Both the position numbers and the translations under genes were made by a program. Under the pieces are notes generated by a model. That model worked only from the letters and a program-made list of their open reading frames with translations, was not told the origin of the DNA and did not search any database. A DNA stretch of 38,401 nucleotides from Planctomycetota bacterium (GTDB taxonomy: Bacteria > Planctomycetota > Phycisphaerae > SM23-33), in the NCBI GenBank assembly GCA_024275995.1, contig JAJRYB010000004.1, forward strand, positions 1 to 38,401. The letters are read 5' to 3'. Below, piece after piece: positions 31,608 to 38,401 of this stretch (its first letter is position 1; each line of letters starts with the position of its first letter).

Positions 31608-33797
31608 TTAATCCGTCTCGTTTTTCGCGATCCCATCGTCCTCGACGCGCACCATCCACGTCAGTGTGAACCGCGTATCATTGACGCTTTCCTCACCCGT
31701 GAGCGGATCGGGCACCTTCGGCCCCTGCTCGGTTTTGTCCCCATCCGTTCGCGGACCTCCAGTCAGGGGCCCGGTCAGCATGTCGCTCGGGCGACCAGCA
31801 GGCCTTGCCACGACGCCGGTTCTGCGACCCGCCGCCTCGCCGACCTGTTTGAGTTCCAGGCGAAACTCTCCCACCACCGACAACGACGGCAGCGTAACGG
31901 AGATTTCCTGGATCCTGCGTTTCAGCAGGTTGTTGATAAGCGTATTGGCGTCGTTTTTGCTCAGCGGCGTCCACCCTTTCATCGACAGGAGGAAGCCGGG
32001 CTTTGCTCTTCCGGTGGTTGTCGCGCGGGAGATCCGGCGTCTGTCTCTACCAGCCGGAGCGGCAGACGCCGCCGAGTCCTCCGGGCGCAGAGCCGTATCG
32101 ATGTTATCGTAAAACTTCGCGGTCAGACCTTCAATCACGATGATCCGACGCTGCCGGCGTTCGATGTCTGTAAACTTCTTCAACATCGAGTCGCGAAGCT
32201 TCCCGGCGTCCAGCCGCCCTATTGCCGCCAGGATCGATTGAGCGTTCCTCAGGCCCGCTAAAAGAGACTCGCGCTCCGCCGGGTCGCTTACGTGCCGAAT
32301 AGCCTCGACCTTCGCCTGCTCGCTCTGCACGAGCTTGATCCGCTCCAGGCGCATCTTCTCGTCTGGCAGGTTCTCCAGGCCGTCCAGAATCTTCCGATCA
32401 CGCACGGTCATCGGACCCATCGTTACGTCCAGGATAGATCGCGACACGAGCGAATGAACGGAAGGCCAGAAGCTTCGATAACCAAACAGGTTACGGAATA
32501 ATCCGATCTCTTTCTCTTCGCTGGTGCCCTGGTTGCGGAGGCGGTTGAACTCGGCCCTATAGCCCTCGTACTCCTGTATGATAGATTGCGCCTGGCGAAG
32601 TTTGCTCTCCCCTTCAGCGAAGGTTCCGGCATCCAGGTTCGCCCGATATAGCGGGCCCGCCAGCGACGCCAGGATCAATGCCGCCGAGGCTGCAAACCAG
32701 GGCCTCTTGCGACGCCAGGCGCGATGCCGGGCAATCGCGACCGGAAGCAGGTTCGTATTGACGGCCGTCTGCTCCAACCCCTGAAGCGCCAGCCCGTACG
32801 CCACGGCAAAAGACGGCACGTTCTCGGTGAACGTCGGGGCGTTGACGGCAGGGGATGTGTCGAGATGATTGTAGCTGTCAATGCGCGCGACCGGAATGCC
32901 CAAATTCTGTTCGAGGAATTTCTGGAGCCCCGGAAGGCGGAAACCGTTACCAAGTCCGACCAGGCGGGCAAAGCGACTCTCACGGTGCAGCGACGTATAG
33001 TATCCTATGGACCGCTGGATTTCCTGAACGAGGTCCGCGAACACCGGACGCATAGCCTGGAAAATCTGGCGGGCGTACTTGCTGCTTGCGGCGGTGCGTT
33101 TCAACCGCTCCGCCTTGGAGAACGACAGCTTGAACGCACGCACGAGCGCCTCGGTGAAGTTGTTCCCACCGATCTGGATGGTCCGTGTCCAGATGCGGGC
33201 GCCGTCGGCGATGACAAGGTCGGTCTTGTTCGCACCCACGTCCGCCAGCAACGTAGCACCGTCGGCAGAAGCCTGTCCGTCGAACACCATGAAGTTGTAA
33301 AGCGCCAACGGCGCCATCTGCACGATGTCCACGTCCATCGCAACTTCGGCGAAGTGTTCGAGCATGTTCCCGACGTCAGTGCGTTTCATGGCGAAAATAC
33401 CCACTTCCACGTCGGGCGAGTCGGGGTCCTCGAACGTCTGGTAACGCCAGATGACCTCATTGATGGGAAATGGGATCTGCTGCTCCGCCTCGAAACGAAC
33501 AATGTCCGGGACGCGCTTGGCCTCGACGGGGGGAAGCTTCACGAACCGCGTGAAGCTCGTCTGGCCCGGAACCGATACCACCAGTGCCGAACCGGCAACG
33601 TGGTTGCGGGCAAGGAATTGCTCCAGGGCGGTACGAATGAGCTGCCGACGGTCCGCGTCAGGCTGGGAAAGAATCTTCGGATGCTCTATGATGTCAAACG
33701 CCTCGACCCGAAGCTCGCCGTCCACATCGCGAAGCTTCAGGGCCTTGAGAGCACACTGACCTATATCGATGCCCCACACACTCTTCGCTGTCGCCAT
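31608..33797 (-). CDS. PilM-PilN fusion, pilus/secretion assembly platform
   Basis: A 729-residue protein that joins two parts normally encoded by separate genes. Residues about 5-340 are PilM, an actin-like cytoplasmic ATP-binding protein (SVWGIDIGQCALKALKL, PPVEAKRVPDIVRFEAEQQIP, LADVGANKTDLVIADG, LVGLGNGFRLPGL). At about 346 comes NTNLLPVAIARHR, the conserved INLLP stretch by which PilN binds the groove of PilM. A membrane helix (about 364-382) and a coiled-coil plus periplasmic region follow to the end (TPLSKNDANTLINNLLKRRIQEI). The fusion tethers PilM to the membrane in a 1:1 ratio. The ATG at 33797 has AAGGAG five bases upstream; a GTG two codons earlier is less likely. The cluster lacks PilB, PilC and PilT, which must be elsewhere. 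Confidence 0.88.
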   Translation of the reverse strand: MATAKSVWGIDIGQCALKALKLRDVDGELRVEAFDIIEHPKILSQPDADRRQLIRTALEQFLARNHVAGSALVVSVPGQTSFTRFVKLPPVEAKRVPDIVRFEAEQQIPFPINEVIWRYQTFEDPDSPDVEVGIFAMKRTDVGNMLEHFAEVAMDVDIVQMAPLALYNFMVFDGQASADGATLLADVGANKTDLVIADGARIWTRTIQIGGNNFTEALVRAFKLSFSKAERLKRTAASSKYARQIFQAMRPVFADLVQEIQRSIGYYTSLHRESRFARLVGLGNGFRLPGLQKFLEQNLGIPVARIDSYNHLDTSPAVNAPTFTENVPSFAVAYGLALQGLEQTAVNTNLLPVAIARHRAWRRKRPWFAASAALILASLAGPLYRANLDAGTFAEGESKLRQAQSIIQEYEGYRAEFNRLRNQGTSEEKEIGLFRNLFGYRSFWPSVHSLVSRSILDVTMGPMTVRDRKILDGLENLPDEKMRLERIKLVQSEQAKVEAIRHVSDPAERESLLAGLRNAQSILAAIGRLDAGKLRDSMLKKFTDIERRQRRIIVIEGLTAKFYDNIDTALRPEDSAASAAPAGRDRRRISRATTTGRAKPGFLLSMKGWTPLSKNDANTLINNLLKRRIQEISVTLPSLSVVGEFRLELKQVGEAAGRRTGVVARPAGRPSDMLTGPLTGGPRTDGDKTEQGPKVPDPLTGEESVNDTRFTLTWMVRVEDDGIAKNETD

Positions 33798-33924
33798 AAC
33801 CACTCCTTGGCACTACGGACATTAACCGCCTGCCGCGGACGCGCACGGTATCCTTGCGCCCACAAGGCCCTTACTCGTCGACGAACATCCGGGCAATTGC
33901 CACAATGATTCTTGAACGGTTTCG

Positions 33925-33954
33925 TATAATATGTACTTCGTACACGAACAGCAA
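33925..33954 (-). promoter_or_regulatory. Promoter of the pilMN cluster, overlapping a divergent -10
   Basis: On the minus strand TTGCTG (33949-33954) and TATTAT (33926-33931) are 17 bases apart. On the plus strand a perfect TATAAT (33925-33930) covers almost the same bases, and would serve mtaB, though its -35 region is weak. The element is nearly symmetric (TATAATAT). Confidence 0.55.
33932..33944. promoter_or_regulatory. Palindrome in the divergent promoter (possible operator)
   Basis: TGTAC (33932-33936) and GTACA (33940-33944) flank TTC. The palindrome lies between the -35 and -10 boxes of the pilMN promoter and just downstream of the mtaB-direction -10. A bound regulator there would block both directions. 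A wider TTCGT/ACGAA pair (33921-33925 and 33943-33947) surrounds it. Confidence 0.4.
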
Positions 33955-33987
33955 TCTTACTTTAGAGCAATTCGCGATTGAAACGCC

Positions 33988-35478
33988 ATGCTCGTATTTC
34001 GCATAGTAACATTAGGCTGCAAGGTCAACCAGTACGACGGCTGCGCAATCAGCTCCGCGCTGCGCGCCGAGGGGCTTTCACCAGCCAACGACGGAAACCC
34101 AGCCGACCTTACGGTCATCAACACCTGCTGCGTAACGTCGACCGCGATGCGCAAAAGCCGGCAGGCCATTCGGCGTGCGGTCCGCCGTGCGCCGGAGGCG
34201 TTCGTACTCGTCGCGGGATGCTACGGCGATTACGATCCGCAACGAATCGGGCAGGTTCTTTCGGAACTGAACGTGCCTCGTCAAAATCGCCTCGTCGTCG
34301 GACACCACGACGACCTGGCGAAACACATCCGCTTGCTCATACGAAAGTTACGCCTCTCCGGAGTCGACCGGAAAACGCCTTCGCACTTACCTGGCAGCTC
34401 GGCCGGTGCTGGGGGGGATGACATACGTATGAGTGCGGAATGTATCACTTCTCGCCCGACCGCCGGTGGGTCTATAAGAACGCGCCGAATGGAAGCGGTC
34501 AAGGATAATGTCAGCCAGGAAACCCTCGGACCAATCGAGCGGTTCGGCGCTCACCAGCGTGCGTTCGTGAAGGTCCAGGACGGGTGCGATGCGTTCTGCT
34601 CGTACTGCATCGTGCCGTTCACCCGCTGCCGCGTACTCTCGAAGGACATGGATTCCGTCGAGAACGAATGCCGTCGACTCGTCGCAAACGGGCACAGGGA
34701 AATTGTGCTGTGCGGCGTATTTCTTGGCGCATACGGACGGACGACCGCGATTCGCCGGCGGTGGGATACTGCGCCGTCCATGCTGCCCGCGCTGATCGAG
34801 CGAATCGGCGGCATTGAAAATCTCTGGCGTCTGCGCCTGAGCAGCCTGGAACCTGCCGACGTGACGGACGAACTGCTTGCGTCGGCGGCAGGCTTGCCGA
34901 ACTTCGCGCCGCACCTGCACCTGCCGCTCCAGAGCGGCTCGGCCGATATCCTGCGACGAATGAACCGCCAGTACACGCCGGACGATTTTCTGCGATCTGT
35001 CGATCGCCTGCGAGGGGCGTTCGATCGGCCCGCCGTCACAACCGACATAATCGTGGGCTTCCCCGGCGAAAGTGAAGAGGATTTCCGACGGACGCTGGAC
35101 ATCGCGCGCAGCGTCGGGTTCGCCAAGATCCACGCTTTCCCGTTCAGCCCCATCCGCGGGACCGTCGCCTGGCGGCGCCGCGCCGAGGCGCCTCCTTCGG
35201 ACGTCGTGAAGGATCGCCTTTCACGCCTTTGCGCGGTGGAAGCTGAAACCGCAGCCGCATTCCGCCGGCAATTTGTGGGCGAGACGATGGAAGCCCTGGT
35301 CGAAAGCGGCGCAGGACCCCGTGGCGACCGCAAGGCGATGACGGACCGCTACATGACCGTCGAGTTTTCGCACCCCGAAACGCACGCCGGCGACCTGACG
35401 GGGCAAGTGGTGAGCGTTCGCGTCACCGCCGTGACGGACGAAGGCCTTTCCGGGCGACGCGAAAGCGTTATCGCTTAG
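33988..35478 (+). CDS. mtaB: tRNA t6A37 methylthiotransferase MtaB
   Basis: A radical SAM enzyme of the methylthiotransferase family that turns t6A37 into ms2t6A37 in tRNA(Lys). The UPF0004 domain opens with RIVTLGCKVNQYDG and has the three cluster cysteines Cys11, Cys47 and Cys78 (TLGC, NTCC, AGCYG). The SAM cluster motif Cys200-x3-Cys204-x2-Cys207 is in GCDAFCSYCIVPFTR. Other marks are GVFLGAYG, LHLPLQSGSADILRRMNR, DIIVGFPGE and AFPFSPIRGT. The last 70 residues are a TRAM RNA-binding domain. TLGCKVNQYD and GAYG favour MtaB over MiaB or RimO. The linker between domains (about 115-190) is longer than usual and low in conservation. A TATAAT lies 58 bases upstream. Stop and next start are 41 bases apart. 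Confidence 0.92.
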   Translation: MLVFRIVTLGCKVNQYDGCAISSALRAEGLSPANDGNPADLTVINTCCVTSTAMRKSRQAIRRAVRRAPEAFVLVAGCYGDYDPQRIGQVLSELNVPRQNRLVVGHHDDLAKHIRLLIRKLRLSGVDRKTPSHLPGSSAGAGGDDIRMSAECITSRPTAGGSIRTRRMEAVKDNVSQETLGPIERFGAHQRAFVKVQDGCDAFCSYCIVPFTRCRVLSKDMDSVENECRRLVANGHREIVLCGVFLGAYGRTTAIRRRWDTAPSMLPALIERIGGIENLWRLRLSSLEPADVTDELLASAAGLPNFAPHLHLPLQSGSADILRRMNRQYTPDDFLRSVDRLRGAFDRPAVTTDIIVGFPGESEEDFRRTLDIARSVGFAKIHAFPFSPIRGTVAWRRRAEAPPSDVVKDRLSRLCAVEAETAAAFRRQFVGETMEALVESGAGPRGDRKAMTDRYMTVEFSHPETHAGDLTGQVVSVRVTAVTDEGLSGRRESVIA

Positions 35479-35519
35479 CCCCCTTGCTCTCGAAGCGCCT
35501 CGCCGGTACATTCGCACCC

Positions 35520-36290
35520 ATGTCCGACGAGAGAGAACATCTCATCAGTGCAGCCGAGCAGTTGCTCGCCATCGAAGACCTGCTCGGCGGCAAATACATG
35601 CCCGCTGTGCGAAACCCCCTGCCGGAAATCGAACCATCCGCACTGCCACCGGCCGCTCTTATCGGAGAAGATACGATGACGCCGGAGGATAAAACCCGTG
35701 AGTTGGCGGCAATGAACGACGGTGAGGTGAAAAACTGCCGGCGATGCCCACTGGGTAAATCGCGGACGAACACCGTTTTCGGCGAGGGTGATCCCAACGC
35801 CGAACTGGTTTTCGTGGGCGAGGGACCGGGCGCGGACGAAGACCGCACGGGCAGGCCCTTCGTGGGTCGGGCGGGCGAGCTGCTCACGAAGATGATCCTC
35901 GCGATGGGCCTGACGCGCGAGCGGGTGTTTATCTGCAACATCGTAAAGTGTCGCCCGCCGGGTAATCGCGCCCCGGCTACGGAAGAAGTGGACGCCTGCT
36001 GGGGCTACCTCGTGCGACAGCTGCAAATTATCCGTCCGAAGGTTATCGTCACGCTGGGCAACCCCGCCACGCAGAACCTGCTCGACACGCGGACGGGAAT
36101 TACGCGCCTTCGCGGGCAGTGGCAGAAACTTCCCGATCTCGGCGAGGGGCTCGGCGGCATCGACGTTATGCCTACCTTCCACCCGGCCTATATCCTGCGA
36201 CAATACACGCCGGAAAACCGAGGGAAGGTCTGGGACGATCTCCAGAAAGTCCTGGTCAAACTGGGCATGGAACTGCCGAAGAAACAGTAG
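35520..36290 (+). CDS. Family 4 uracil-DNA glycosylase
   Basis: Removes uracil from DNA in base-excision repair; family 4 enzymes contain a 4Fe-4S cluster. The 256 residues include an N-terminal extension of about 65 residues and the catalytic domain. The cluster cysteines are Cys73, Cys76, Cys144 and Cys160 (CRRC ... KCRPPGN ... CW), with the family spacing. Motif 1 is GEGPGADEDRTGRPFVGRAGELL and motif 2 is FHPAYILRQ. The start is the ATG at 35520 (MSDEREHL); an upstream TTG and an internal ATG (MTPEDK) are alternatives. The YdcF-type gene follows 13 bases later and shares the mRNA. Confidence 0.92.
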   Translation: MSDEREHLISAAEQLLAIEDLLGGKYMPAVRNPLPEIEPSALPPAALIGEDTMTPEDKTRELAAMNDGEVKNCRRCPLGKSRTNTVFGEGDPNAELVFVGEGPGADEDRTGRPFVGRAGELLTKMILAMGLTRERVFICNIVKCRPPGNRAPATEEVDACWGYLVRQLQIIRPKVIVTLGNPATQNLLDTRTGITRLRGQWQKLPDLGEGLGGIDVMPTFHPAYILRQYTPENRGKVWDDLQKVLVKLGMELPKKQ

Positions 36291-36303
36291 GGGAAGACAG
36301 ACT

Positions 36304-37291
36304 ATGAAATTCGCACGTCTTACAGCATGCATTCTGGGCGCTTTCGCGATGTTGAACATCCTGGGGGGGGGGGTTGCTGCGTCCCGGATTCGACGCGAAC
36401 GTCTGGTGGATCGACATGCGGGCACTTCCTGGCTGGCTGGGCGCGGCGATTTTGCTCACCGGATCGTCGGCGCTGCTGACGATGGCAATTCTCCCTCGAA
36501 TGTCTCGGAAAGCTCGGTTGCTGATTGCGGTTCCCGTCGCGACGATGCTGACAATATGCCTGTGCAACGCAGCCGTGTTTTACAGCCTGGTCCTCTCCGG
36601 TGAAATCCACACCGCCCTGATCGTTCCCCTGTCGCTACCAATCGCGGCGATGCTGGCGTGGATCCTTCGATGCATCCACGCCGCCAGGTCGGTGCCGCTT
36701 CGTTCCAGCGGGCGCGCCGCCAGATGGGTTGTCACGGCAGTTCTTGCGGGCGCCATCCTGCTTTCGATACCGTTGGCGCAGATGTTCTGCTTCGGCAAGA
36801 CGGACTATCGCCGAAATGCCGACGTTATCGTGGTATTCGGCGCCGGCGTTTATGCCGATGGAAGCATGTCACTGGCGCTGGCGGACAGAATGCGAACGGC
36901 GATTCGCCTGCACAAGCAGGGCTACGCCGAAGCGATGGTCTTCTCGGGCGGGCCAGGGCAGGGTAGCGTCCACGAAACTGAAGCGATGCGCCGTATGGCG
37001 ATCGAACATGGCATTGAACCGGAGGCTATCTTCCTCGACCGCAACGGGCTGAACACGCGCGCTACAGTCGCCAACACATGTGCGATGTTCGACCGCACCC
37101 GCTGGCGGCGCGTGCTGGCGGTCAGCCACTTCTACCACCTGCCCCGAATAAAGATGGCCTATCAGCGCGCCGGGTTGGAAGTATTTACGGTTCCCGCAAA
37201 AGAAACACGACCTCTCAATGCGATGGGATACTTCATCGCCCGCGAGGCGGCCGCTTGGTGGGCCTACTACCTGCGCCCGCTGGCAGCGTGA
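36304..37291 (+). CDS. YdcF-type (DUF218) membrane protein, out of frame at a G11 tract
   Basis: The DUF218/YdcF (SanA/ElyC-like) fold is at residues about 170-320 of the repaired protein: ADVIVVFGAGVYADGSMSLALADRM, MVFSGGPGQGSVHETEAMR, DRNGLNTRATVANTCAMF, VLAVSHFYHLPRIKMAYQ. Several membrane helices precede it. The family is linked to envelope metabolism, but its reaction is not settled. Translation should start at the ATG at 36304 (MKFARLTACILG), which has a GGGGAAG ribosome site. This frame enters an 11-G run (36363-36373), shifts and ends at about 36603. Ten Gs would give one protein of 328 residues, reading LGGGLLRPGFDANVWWID across the join. The only start in the second frame is a TTG right after the run. 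This suggests phase variation, or a base-call error in the homopolymer. Its end overlaps the converging SGNH-like gene by 25 bases. Confidence 0.8.
36363..36373 (+). repeat. G11 homopolymer tract
   Basis: Eleven consecutive Gs lie 59 bases into the YdcF-type gene. The tract is the longest homopolymer I see in the window, and the reading frame is correct with 10 and broken with 11. Confidence 0.9.
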
Positions 37292-38310
37292 GGACCGCCG
37301 GCTGCGCTAATCTTTTTCGCCAGGTCTTCCGAAAGCTTCGTAGCGTCGTTGGGATACGTTCCACCCGGCGGGTTCTGCCCGGCGAAACCGTTGCTGTGGA
37401 TGTGGCTGCCATCATAAGTGTGATATGCGTCCTGGTCCATCTCGATCCATGTCCCGCCTGCCGTCTCGAACCGCCGGCGGAAGTCCGCCTCGTCGAAGCC
37501 GCTCTTTTCGCCCTCCAACTTCACCATCGCGGCGCACGAAGGCACGCGAAACGCGTACACGCGAATACCACCTTTGCGCCAGCGACGCACCGCCGCTGTG
37601 ATATTTGCAATCGCCCGCTCGCAGACCTTGTTATTCTCGAAGATATTTTCGTAAGCCCGAAGCGCCTTGCGCGGCATCTGCGGAACACGAGTGCCTGCAA
37701 CCCATCCGTCGGCGTGGTAAAATTCGTAGTAGCGTCGTTTGGCGGGCTTCGGAAAAATACCGCGCCACAGGTCGCGTAGTGAGAGCGGCTCGAAGAACGC
37801 GATCAACGGCGACGGTAGAGACGCCATCAGCGCCGACTGCGTCGACAGTTCCCGCCGGGCGCTCAGGAAACCGTTGTCGCGCATCGCAGACGGCGTCAGC
37901 GAGTGCGGTGTAATTCCCAATACGATCGTACGGTTCGCCCTCCCTGCCTCCAGCACGCTCTCAATCGCCGAGAGATACTCCTTCGAATAACCCGACGAGT
38001 TGAACCCGAAATTCACGACGCGAACCGGGCCCAGTTTTTTTCGCATCACTTTTTGCATCGCGGCCGGGCTTACGGACCGGTATACGCGGGAATCGCCCGC
38101 CACCACCATGTCCGCCACGCCTCGCCACGCCGCCTTCCGCAGCCAGAATACCTGCGGATACACGCCCCAGTTCGTTCCCGCGGGGCGCAGCAGGCCGGCG
38201 CCCACGATCAGCGCGACGGCGAGGCAGGCCGTAACCGTCATGCGGTCTCTCAGGAACCGCCAGAGAACACTCGTTCGTCGCATTTCGGTTTCCGGGACGG
38301 CTTCCGGCAT
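37267..38310 (-). CDS. SGNH/AlgX-like protein, probable partner of an MBOAT acyltransferase
   Basis: A 347-residue protein with an N-terminal membrane helix (about 27-44, TACLAVALIVGAGLL) and an exported domain of SGNH/DUF1574 type. The GDSR motif (VVAGDSRVYRS) near residue 71 supplies the block I serine, and DGSHIHSNG near residue 310 supplies the terminal Asp-x-x-His pair. Such proteins, like AlgJ, AlgX and DltD, move acyl groups to envelope polysaccharides together with an MBOAT protein, and the end of one lies just upstream. The start is the ATG at 38310 behind a GAGG ribosome site; the longer reading into the upstream gene is spurious. The substrate is unknown. Confidence in the fold is moderate and in the partnership fair. 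Confidence 0.78.
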   Translation of the reverse strand: MPEAVPETEMRRTSVLWRFLRDRMTVTACLAVALIVGAGLLRPAGTNWGVYPQVFWLRKAAWRGVADMVVAGDSRVYRSVSPAAMQKVMRKKLGPVRVVNFGFNSSGYSKEYLSAIESVLEAGRANRTIVLGITPHSLTPSAMRDNGFLSARRELSTQSALMASLPSPLIAFFEPLSLRDLWRGIFPKPAKRRYYEFYHADGWVAGTRVPQMPRKALRAYENIFENNKVCERAIANITAAVRRWRKGGIRVYAFRVPSCAAMVKLEGEKSGFDEADFRRRFETAGGTWIEMDQDAYHTYDGSHIHSNGFAGQNPPGGTYPNDATKLSEDLAKKISAAGGPHAASGRR

Positions 38311-38330
38311 AAAAATCCTCGTCAGAACTG

Positions 38331-38401
38331 TCAGAACTGAAAATATATGAACGCGATGCCGGGCCCGCGAAGGTACACGCACGCGGCTATCAGCGCGGCA
38401 A
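38331..38401 (-). CDS. C-terminal end of an MBOAT (AlgI-type) acyltransferase, partial
   Basis: Only the last 22 residues and the stop codon are in the window; the rest lies beyond the right edge. They read as a hydrophobic helix ending in GIAFIYFQF. The xFIYFQF end is characteristic of AlgI-like membrane-bound O-acyltransferases, which pass acetyl groups across the inner membrane to sugar chains. The stop is 20 bases before the SGNH-like gene ATG, so the two form one transcript. The identification rests on a short sequence and the neighbour. Confidence 0.6.
   Translation of the reverse strand, partial: AALIAACVYLRGPGIAFIYFQF

Noticed and set aside
31576-31659. Longer N terminus for the PilO-like protein starting at 31659
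   Set aside because: The extra residues are basic and unconserved, overlap the pilMN 3' end, and the ATG at 31575 has a good ribosome site and precedes the membrane helix directly.
36374-37291. Independent start of the YdcF-type gene at the TTG at 36374
   Set aside because: The TTG lies directly against the G run without a spaced ribosome site, and the protein upstream of it continues naturally if one G is removed.
1-38401. Mobile elements, integrase sites, tRNA or rRNA genes
   Set aside because: No transposase, integrase, terminal inverted repeats with target duplications, tRNA cloverleaf or rRNA segment was recognised anywhere in the window.

Overview
The window is chromosomal, moderately GC-rich DNA from a Gram-negative-type bacterium. 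It is most likely a member of the Planctomycetota, probably near the Phycisphaerae. This is inferred from gene content and layout: a zinc-ribbon/RNase HI/DnaG/RpoD operon, a PilM-PilN fusion in a pilus/type II secretion-like cluster, a YdjY-domain protein and several secreted proteins of unknown function. No marker such as 16S rRNA is present, so the placement is an inference. No tRNA, rRNA, CRISPR array, prophage or insertion sequence was seen. Coding density is high and no gene-free stretch exceeds 300 bases.

Layout. (1) 1-217: non-coding DNA with short phased repeats. (2) 218-5053, minus strand: cdsZ, an RNase HI-like gene, dnaG and rpoD, a macromolecular-synthesis operon in which rpoD also has its own consensus-like promoter. 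(3) 5259-8699, plus strand: a polyprenyl-phosphate sugar-1-phosphate transferase, mnmE and a YbaK-type aminoacyl-tRNA deacylase. (4) 8732-9846, minus strand: hpt coupled to a small PH-domain membrane protein. (5) 10032-11989, plus strand: a large secreted protein broken by a single-base frameshift and closed by a strong terminator. (6) 12059-15435: a small zinc-ribbon protein, a B12-binding-type radical SAM protein and a PyrK-like subunit. (7) 15528-22701, plus strand: argH-thiL-tsaE, argB-argF, then rph, a lipoprotein and rdgB. ATGA/GTGA couplings are frequent, and one out-of-frame overlap reaches 113 bp. (8) 22703-33797, minus strand: PilM-PilN fusion, PilO-like protein, a proline-rich inner-membrane protein in the PilP position, a giant secretin, a YdjY/ExbD-like protein and a polytopic membrane protein. 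(9) 33988-37291, plus strand: mtaB, a family 4 uracil-DNA glycosylase, and a YdcF-type membrane protein interrupted by an 11-G tract. (10) 37267-38401, minus strand: an SGNH-like protein preceded by the last residues of an MBOAT (AlgI-type) acyltransferase.

How the genes work together. Most of the window is housekeeping: replication priming and transcription initiation, tRNA modification and quality control (MnmE, MtaB, TsaE, YbaK-like), arginine synthesis (ArgB, ArgF, ArgH), and nucleotide salvage or sanitation (Hpt, RdgB, Udg). The accessory parts concern the envelope: an initiating glycosyltransferase, an MBOAT/SGNH acylation pair, and an 11-kb trans-envelope assembly cluster with unusual domain fusions.

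Items most worth checking are the G11 tract that switches the YdcF-type gene out of frame, the lineage-style PilMN/secretin/YdjY-ExbD cluster, the 113-bp lipoprotein/rdgB overlap, the frameshift near 11546, the symmetric divergent promoter at 33926, and the structured non-coding stretch before rph.
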